Assembly (NCBI RefSeq): GCF_036014015.1
Contig: NZ_CP107905.1
Location: 5,890,001 to 5,954,000, forward strand
From: Streptomyces sp. NBC_00457
GTDB taxonomy: Bacteria > Actinomycetota > Actinomycetes > Streptomycetales > Streptomycetaceae
DNA: 64,000 nt
Direction of reading: 5' to 3'
The notes beneath the pieces are model-generated. The model saw only the letters and a list, made by a program, of their open reading frames with translations, did not search any database and was not told where the DNA came from. A program made the position numbers and the translations under genes. This document shows, piece by piece, positions 59,776 through 64,000 of this stretch. Each line of letters starts with the position of its first letter. Within the stretch, counting starts at the first letter, position 1.

Positions 59776-59808
59776 GCAGGGGCCCCGGCGCGATGCCGGG
59801 GCCCCTGC
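59776..59808 (-). terminator. Terminator after Cys-rich peptide gene
   Basis: GCAGGGGCCCCGGC and GCCGGGGCCCCTGC form perfect 14-base arms around GCGAT, 14 bases beyond the stop of the Cys-rich gene. Confidence 0.85.
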
Positions 59809-59822
59809 GAAGAACGGGTCGG

Positions 59823-59987
59823 TCAGCCGCACTGGCACGGATTGCCGGACTGGCATCCGCACTGGCAGCCCGAGCCGCAGCCGCACGCGCCGATCAAGGT
59901 CAGGCTCTTGATCTCGGCGGGCTGCTCGGTCGGACGTTCCTGGGTGGGGTCGGGTGTCGTACCGGAGATGCTGGGGGATTCGGCCAT
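59823..59987 (-). CDS. Cys-rich, metallothionein-like 54-residue peptide
   Basis: A short ORF from an ATG at 59987 behind GGAGGG. The first 34 residues are ordinary (MAESPSISGTTPDPT...EIKSLTLIGA). The last 20, CGCGSGCQCGCQSGNPCQCG, hold seven Cys in CxC pairs, as in bacterial metallothioneins. A strong terminator follows directly. The neighbouring DUF4242 protein binds nickel, so metal sequestration fits the context. No known family is certain; the sequence and context support a real gene. Confidence 0.65.
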   Translation of the reverse strand: MAESPSISGTTPDPTQERPTEQPAEIKSLTLIGACGCGSGCQCGCQSGNPCQCG

Positions 59988-60108
59988 GGTCCCTCCTCAA
60001 GGCTGGAGCCTGTGCCCATTCCATGCCCGCCCAGCCGGTCGCATCAACGGCGCACGGAGGCTCTGACGCACGCCCCCGTGCGAAAGCCTCAGGCCCCCGT
60101 GCGGAGTC

Positions 60109-60810
60109 TCAGGAGCCCTCCGCGCCCGTCACCGGCTGGATGTCCGGCTGGATGTCGGACTGGAGCTCGTCCGCGTGCTCGCCGGTGACCAGGAACACGA
60201 CGCGCTTGGCGACGGCCACGGCGTGGTCGGCGTAGCGCTCGTAGTAGCGGCCGAGCAGGGTGACGTCGACGGCGGTCTCGATGCCGTGCTTCCACTTCTC
60301 GTCCAGGAGGTGCTGGAAGAGCGTGCGGTGCAGCAGGTCCATCTCGTCGTCGTCCTGCTCGAGCTGCATCGCCAGGTCGACGTCCTTGGTGATGATGACC
60401 TCGGCGGCCTTCGCCATCAGGCGCTGGGCGAGCTGGCCCATCTCCAGGATGGTGGCGTGCAGGTCGTGGGGGACCGCGCGCTCCGGGAAGCGCAGCCGGG
60501 CCAGCTTGGCCACGTGCTGGGCCAGGTCGCCCGAGCGCTCCAGGTCGGCCGACATCCGCAGCGAGGTGACGACAATGCGCAGGTCGGTCGCCACCGGCTG
60601 CTGGCGCGCCAGCAGGGCTATGGCCCGGGCCTCGAGGTCGTGCTGGAGCTCGTCGACCTTCTTGTCGCCCTCGATGACGCTCTCGGCCAGCTTCAGGTCG
60701 GAGTCGAGGATCGCCGTCGTGGCGCGCCCGATCGCTGATCCGACCAGCCGGGCCATCTCGACCAGACCGTCACCGATCGAGTCGAGTTCCTCGTGGTACG
60801 CGTCCCGCAT
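60109..60810 (-). CDS. phoU: Phosphate-signalling protein PhoU
   Basis: A 233-residue PhoU with the duplicated three-helix bundle. The metal-binding E/DxxxD signatures occur in both halves: TSLRMSADLERSGDLAQHVA and LGRYYERYADHAVAVAKRV. It modulates the PhoR-PhoP response to phosphate. It is divergent from phoRP across a 235-base region with PHO boxes, as in S. coelicolor. The C-terminus has a short repeat SDIQPDIQP. GAGAGGAACC precedes the ATG. Confidence 0.94.
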   Translation of the reverse strand: MRDAYHEELDSIGDGLVEMARLVGSAIGRATTAILDSDLKLAESVIEGDKKVDELQHDLEARAIALLARQQPVATDLRIVVTSLRMSADLERSGDLAQHVAKLARLRFPERAVPHDLHATILEMGQLAQRLMAKAAEVIITKDVDLAMQLEQDDDEMDLLHRTLFQHLLDEKWKHGIETAVDVTLLGRYYERYADHAVAVAKRVVFLVTGEHADELQSDIQPDIQPVTGAEGS

Positions 60811-60939
60811 CAGGGTTCCTCTCGTACGTCTGTTTCAGTGGCAGCCGGGGGCCGGGCCCGGTGCATCAGGTTCTGCTGAAACCGGCGCTTCGCACCCCAC
60901 GCTTCCACGTTCCGGCCCGTACGCGTCCGTTTTCGCCAC

Positions 60940-60972
60940 CCCAAATGAACCAACCCTAGCTCCAAGGTGAAC
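60940..60972 (-). promoter_or_regulatory. PHO box array in phoU-phoRP region
   Basis: On the minus strand three contiguous 11-base units run GTTCACCTTGG, AGCTAGGGTTG and GTTCATTTGGG. The first and third match the PhoP direct-repeat consensus (GTTCA followed by a less conserved half); the middle one is weak. The spacing is exact. This places PhoP binding between phoU and phoRP, consistent with known autoregulation. Confidence 0.75.
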
Positions 60973-61033
60973 TCTGGGCGACGAGTGTTCGAGGTCGCAC
61001 TCCGATGGCTGTGGGCATGGACTATCCCATGCC

Positions 61034-61039
61034 TAACCT
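61034..61039 (+). promoter_or_regulatory. Leaderless -10 of phoR
   Basis: TAACCT lies six bases ahead of the phoR ATG and there is no ribosome-binding site. Confidence 0.55.
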
Positions 61040-61045
61040 GGATGC

Positions 61046-62326
61046 ATGGACGTGAACGCGGCGGTCGCCGCAGCGGCAGCGATCGCCGGTGTGCTCACCG
61101 GTGTCATCGCCATGCTGGCGTTCCGCTGGAGCGAACGCGACCAGAAGCGACCCACGAGAACCTCTCTGCACACCGACCCGGTCCTGCCACCGGGCGTCGA
61201 CACGGTGCTGTCCGTGCTGCGCTCCTCGGCCGTCGTCCTCGACGAGGGGGACGCCGTGGTCAAGGCCAGCTCGGCGGCGTACGCCCTGGGCCTGGTCCGC
61301 GGCGGCAAGCTCGCCGTGGAGCCGATGCTGCAGATGGCCCGCGACACCCGGCGGGACGGAGAGATACGCCAGGTGGAGCTGGACCTGCCGAGGAGAGGAA
61401 CCGGCCGGGGCGAGGCCCTGGCCGTCTCCGCGCGCGTCGCGCCCCTCGGCTCCCGCCTCGTACTGCTCCTGGTCGAGGACCTCACCGAGGCCAGACGCAT
61501 CGAGGCGGTACGGCGCGACTTCGTCGCGAACGTCAGCCATGAGCTGAAGACGCCGGTGGGCGCTCTCTCCCTCCTCTCCGAGGCCGTCATGGACGCCTCG
61601 GACGACCCGGAGGCCGTGGAGCGCTTCGCCGGCCGTATGCAGATAGAGGCGACCCGCCTGACCAACCTGGTCCAGGAACTCATCGACCTCTCCCGGGTGC
61701 AGAACGACGACCCGCTGGAGGACGCCGAGCCGGTCCGCGTCGACGAACTCGTCGCCGAGGCCATCGACCGCTGCCGGCACGCGGCCGGCACCAAGCAGAT
61801 CACCATGGCCGCCGGCGGGACCGCCGACCTGCACCTCTGGGGCAACCGCGGCCAGCTCGCCGCGGCCCTCGGCAACCTCGTCGAGAACGCCGTCAACTAC
61901 TCGCCCGCCCGCACCCGCGTCGGCATAGCCGCCCGTAAGGTGACCGCGTCAGGCGGTGCCCATATCGAGATCGCCGTGACCGATCAGGGCATCGGTATCT
62001 CGGAGAAGGACAAGGAGCGCGTCTTCGAGCGCTTCTACCGCGTCGACCCCGCCCGCTCCCGTGCCACAGGCGGTACGGGCCTCGGGCTGGCTATCGTCAA
62101 ACACGTGGCCGCCTCGCACGGTGGGGAGGTCTCGGTGTGGAGTTCCGAGGGACAGGGCTCCACATTCACCCTGCGGCTGCCGGAGGCGGGTGTCGCCCGT
62201 GACCGTGCGACGCAGCACTCCGCCCTCGACGACGAGGCCGGACAGTCCGCACCCGCCGTCCCGTCCTCTGATTCCCCTGATTCATCCCAGTACGAACCGC
62301 TTCCCGCCCCGGAGGTCCTTCCGTGA
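61046..62326 (+). CDS. phoR: Phosphate sensor histidine kinase PhoR
   Basis: A 426-residue kinase with a single N-terminal membrane helix (about residues 5-25) and no extracellular domain, then a PAS-like region. The H box is FVANVSHELKTPVGAL with His165, followed by NLVENAVNYSP (N box), VTDQGIGISEKDKERVFERFYR (G1/F) and GGTGLGLAIVKHV (G2). The C-terminus is acidic and Pro/Ser-rich. It overlaps phoP by four bases. Together with PhoP it activates phosphate scavenging and represses many antibiotic clusters. Confidence 0.94.
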   Translation: MDVNAAVAAAAAIAGVLTGVIAMLAFRWSERDQKRPTRTSLHTDPVLPPGVDTVLSVLRSSAVVLDEGDAVVKASSAAYALGLVRGGKLAVEPMLQMARDTRRDGEIRQVELDLPRRGTGRGEALAVSARVAPLGSRLVLLLVEDLTEARRIEAVRRDFVANVSHELKTPVGALSLLSEAVMDASDDPEAVERFAGRMQIEATRLTNLVQELIDLSRVQNDDPLEDAEPVRVDELVAEAIDRCRHAAGTKQITMAAGGTADLHLWGNRGQLAAALGNLVENAVNYSPARTRVGIAARKVTASGGAHIEIAVTDQGIGISEKDKERVFERFYRVDPARSRATGGTGLGLAIVKHVAASHGGEVSVWSSEGQGSTFTLRLPEAGVARDRATQHSALDDEAGQSAPAVPSSDSPDSSQYEPLPAPEVLP

Positions 62327-63003
62327 CCCGAGTGCTCGTCGTCGAGGACGAGGAGTCCTTCTCCGACGCCCTGTCGTACATGCTCCGCAAGGAGGGCTTC
62401 GAGGTCGCCGTCGCGACCACCGGGCCCGACGGACTCGACGAGTTCGAGCGCAACGGCGCCGACCTCGTCCTCCTCGACCTGATGCTGCCGGGCCTCCCCG
62501 GCACCGAGGTCTGCCGTCAGCTGCGCGGACGCTCCAACGTCCCCGTCATCATGGTGACCGCCAAGGACAGCGAGATCGACAAGGTGGTCGGCCTGGAAAT
62601 AGGAGCCGACGACTACGTCACCAAGCCCTTCTCGTCGCGCGAGCTGGTCGCCCGTATCCGGGCCGTCCTGCGCCGCCGCGGCGAGCCGGAGGAGGTGACC
62701 CCGGCCGCCCTGGAGGCGGGCCCGGTCCGTATGGACGTGGACCGCCACGTCGTGACGGTCTCCGGCTCCAAGGTCGACCTCCCCCTCAAGGAGTTCGACC
62801 TCCTGGAGATGCTCCTGCGCAACGCCGGCCGCGTCCTCACCCGCATGCAGCTCATCGACCGCGTCTGGGGCGCCGACTACGTCGGCGACACCAAGACCCT
62901 CGACGTCCACGTCAAGCGCCTCCGCGCCAAGATCGAACCGGACCCGGGCGCGCCCAGGTACCTGGTGACGGTGCGTGGCCTGGGCTACAAGTTCGAGCCG
63001 TAA
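62323..63003 (+). CDS. phoP: Phosphate response regulator PhoP
   Basis: A 226-residue OmpR-type regulator from a GTG overlapping the phoR stop (GTGA). The receiver has VVEDEES, the phospho-acceptor Asp52 in VLLDLMLPG, and Lys in YVTKPFSS. The winged helix has LPLKEFDLLEMLLRNAGRVL and VHVKRLRAKIEPDP. A 26-base-pair perfect stem terminates the operon. Confidence 0.95.
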   Translation: MTRVLVVEDEESFSDALSYMLRKEGFEVAVATTGPDGLDEFERNGADLVLLDLMLPGLPGTEVCRQLRGRSNVPVIMVTAKDSEIDKVVGLEIGADDYVTKPFSSRELVARIRAVLRRRGEPEEVTPAALEAGPVRMDVDRHVVTVSGSKVDLPLKEFDLLEMLLRNAGRVLTRMQLIDRVWGADYVGDTKTLDVHVKRLRAKIEPDPGAPRYLVTVRGLGYKFEP

Positions 63004-63062
63004 ACCGAGGTGGCCGGCGCCGACGGACGGCCCCCGGCGCACTCGAGCCGCACCACCGCGTT

Positions 63063-63118
63063 CGTACGACGATGAAGGGCGGGACCTCCAGCGAGGTCCC
63101 GCCCTTCATCGTCGTACG
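63063..63118. terminator. Bidirectional terminator, 26-base perfect stem
   Basis: Arms 63063-63088 and 63093-63118 are exact reverse complements with the four-base loop CAGC. It begins 59 bases after phoP and ends five bases before the stop of the convergent lipoprotein gene. Confidence 0.92.
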
Positions 63119-63123
63119 GCTGC

Positions 63124-63789
63124 TCAGTGGCCGGCGGCCTCGTCCGAGGCGGACCCGGTGGGCGTGGCGCTCCCGGAGGCGGCGTCGCTCGGAGTGACGT
63201 CGCCGGAGGGGGAGGCCGACCCGGAGGGCGAGCCCGAGGCACCCTCGCCGGGCTTCCCGGAGCCGCCCGGCGCTGCCGGGACCTCGGTCGGGCCCCAGCT
63301 GGAGAAGTAGTGCTCGGCCGGGACGACGAAGGCCTCCAGGCTCACGTCGCCGGTCGTGGAGAAGGTGAACGTGACCTTCTGGGCGTCGCCGTCCTTCATG
63401 GCCTCGCGGCTGCCGGTGAGGACGGCGGAGGCGTTGTTCTCGCCGCCGAGGAGCAGCGAGCCCCCGGCCGGGATCGAGAGGTTCTTGCCCTTGGCCGCGG
63501 TCAGCTCGGCGGTGCCGGCGCCCTCCACGGTGATGGAGTCGAGCGTCTGCGCCGTGTTGCCGCTGTTGAACACGGTCGCGGAGATCGCCGCCGGGCCGGT
63601 CGACTCCTCGGCGGGCTGGGTGATGACCACGGCGTTCTGGATCTTGATGTCCCCGACGGTCGTGGCGGCGTTGTCCGGCTTGACCCCCAGGGTCTGGGCG
63701 TTGTTGCCGGCCGCGCACGCGGAGAGCGAGGCGATCGAGAACGCGATGGCGGCGGCGGCGAGGGCGCCGCGTCGAAGGCTGCTGCTCAC
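63124..63789 (-). CDS. Secreted lipoprotein
   Basis: A 221-residue lipoprotein. The signal peptide ends in a lipobox LSAC (Cys25). The mature domain (about 40-170) has beta strands such as IKIQNAVVITQPA and AAISATVFNSGNTAQTLDSI, resembling PCu(A)C/DUF461-type copper-chaperone folds but without a clear Met/His copper motif. The tail is a Gly/Ser/Pro/Asp-rich linker (SGSPSGSASPSGD). Function unknown. In S. coelicolor a CarD-family gene lies beyond it, outside this window. Confidence 0.85.
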   Translation of the reverse strand: MSSSLRRGALAAAAIAFSIASLSACAAGNNAQTLGVKPDNAATTVGDIKIQNAVVITQPAEESTGPAAISATVFNSGNTAQTLDSITVEGAGTAELTAAKGKNLSIPAGGSLLLGGENNASAVLTGSREAMKDGDAQKVTFTFSTTGDVSLEAFVVPAEHYFSSWGPTEVPAAPGGSGKPGEGASGSPSGSASPSGDVTPSDAASGSATPTGSASDEAAGH

Positions 63790-63947
63790 GGCGGCGGCAA
63801 CTCCTTGACTCGAACGGGGCGGGCGCGTAAATCCGCCCTAAGTGTCTGTCAGCGGCCTTAGGCTACCGACCCGTTCCCGCGCGACCGCACCCGACCCTCC
63901 CCAAGAGCCCCGCTTCCCTCACCGGGCGGCGGTCGGCGTACTCGCGG

Positions 63948-63967
63948 AAGTGACTCACGAGTCACTT
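63948..63967. promoter_or_regulatory. Palindrome near the window end
   Basis: AAGTGACT-CACG-AGTCACTT has perfect eight-base arms and a low-GC content. It lies in the 211-base upstream region of the lipoprotein gene and may belong to the promoter of the next, unseen gene. Confidence 0.45.
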
Positions 63968-64000
63968 TGCACCGGCACTCGTCGGCCATTCACATAAGTG

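Overview
High G+C, strongly third-position-biased DNA with Streptomyces signature genes: glnR, nur, rsiG, the devA/devB developmental locus, mshA for mycothiol, and phoU/phoR/phoP. The window is best read as a chromosomal core segment of a Streptomyces. From memory, the gene order follows the S. coelicolor region from about SCO4155 to SCO4231. The species cannot be named from this alone. I see no phage, IS element, CRISPR, rRNA or tRNA.

Layout. 1-5 kb: minus-strand envelope-stress block (partial sensor kinase, OmpR-type regulator, small ORF, HtrA protease), then a LacI regulator and glnR. 5-10.3 kb: hydrolase, MoaD-like protein, membrane protein, LmeA-like protein, and a sulfur unit consisting of a Cys-containing leader peptide, a thiosulfate sulfurtransferase and a DUF1416 protein. 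10.3-16.2 kb: tandem GC-rich repeats, a DsrE protein, a three-gene operon of secreted or anchored paralogues, nitrobindin, the nickel regulator nur, ygfZ and dtd. 16.3-18.5 kb: rsiG, whose product is the c-di-GMP-dependent anti-sigma factor of WhiG, and an Eis-like acetyltransferase.

18.5-25.6 kb is the most unusual part. Three successive cassettes each pair a tiny membrane protein with a divergent GntR/DevA-type regulator. The second is coupled to a HAD hydrolase (devB) and the third is followed by a protein with two aminoglycoside-phosphotransferase-like kinase domains. All three regulators look leaderless and have TTGG/CCAA-type inverted repeats in the divergent region. DevA, DevB and the DevA duplication (DevE) are already described in S. 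coelicolor; the small partner proteins, the third cassette and the double kinase are less characterised as far as I know.

25.6-44.2 kb: TetR regulator and HelR-type RNA-polymerase ATPase, an F420-type reductase/hemerythrin fusion, HAD protein, imine-reductase-like enzyme with divergent HxlR regulator, VanZ-RDD membrane protein, an S8 peptidase gene with two opposite frameshifts, a YtrA-type ABC operon, an XRE/HbhA-like/DUF2516 trio syntenic with mycobacteria, a PP2C phosphatase and an NlpC/P60 hydrolase. 44.4-59 kb: methyltransferase, mshA-ybjN, a secreted beta-helix enzyme, two AraC regulators, three alpha/beta hydrolases with a metallo-beta-lactamase-fold protein, an AAA-ATPase relic, an MFS exporter, gpm and small accessory genes. 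59.4-64 kb: nickel-binding DUF4242 protein, a Cys-rich 54-residue peptide, then the phosphate regulon genes phoU and phoRP with PHO boxes between them, and a lipoprotein.

At least a dozen genes begin with a TANNNT hexamer 6-7 bases before the start codon, which is the signature of leaderless transcripts. Several gene ends are marked by perfect inverted repeats. Functional assignments rest on recognised motifs and remembered families; no database search was run.
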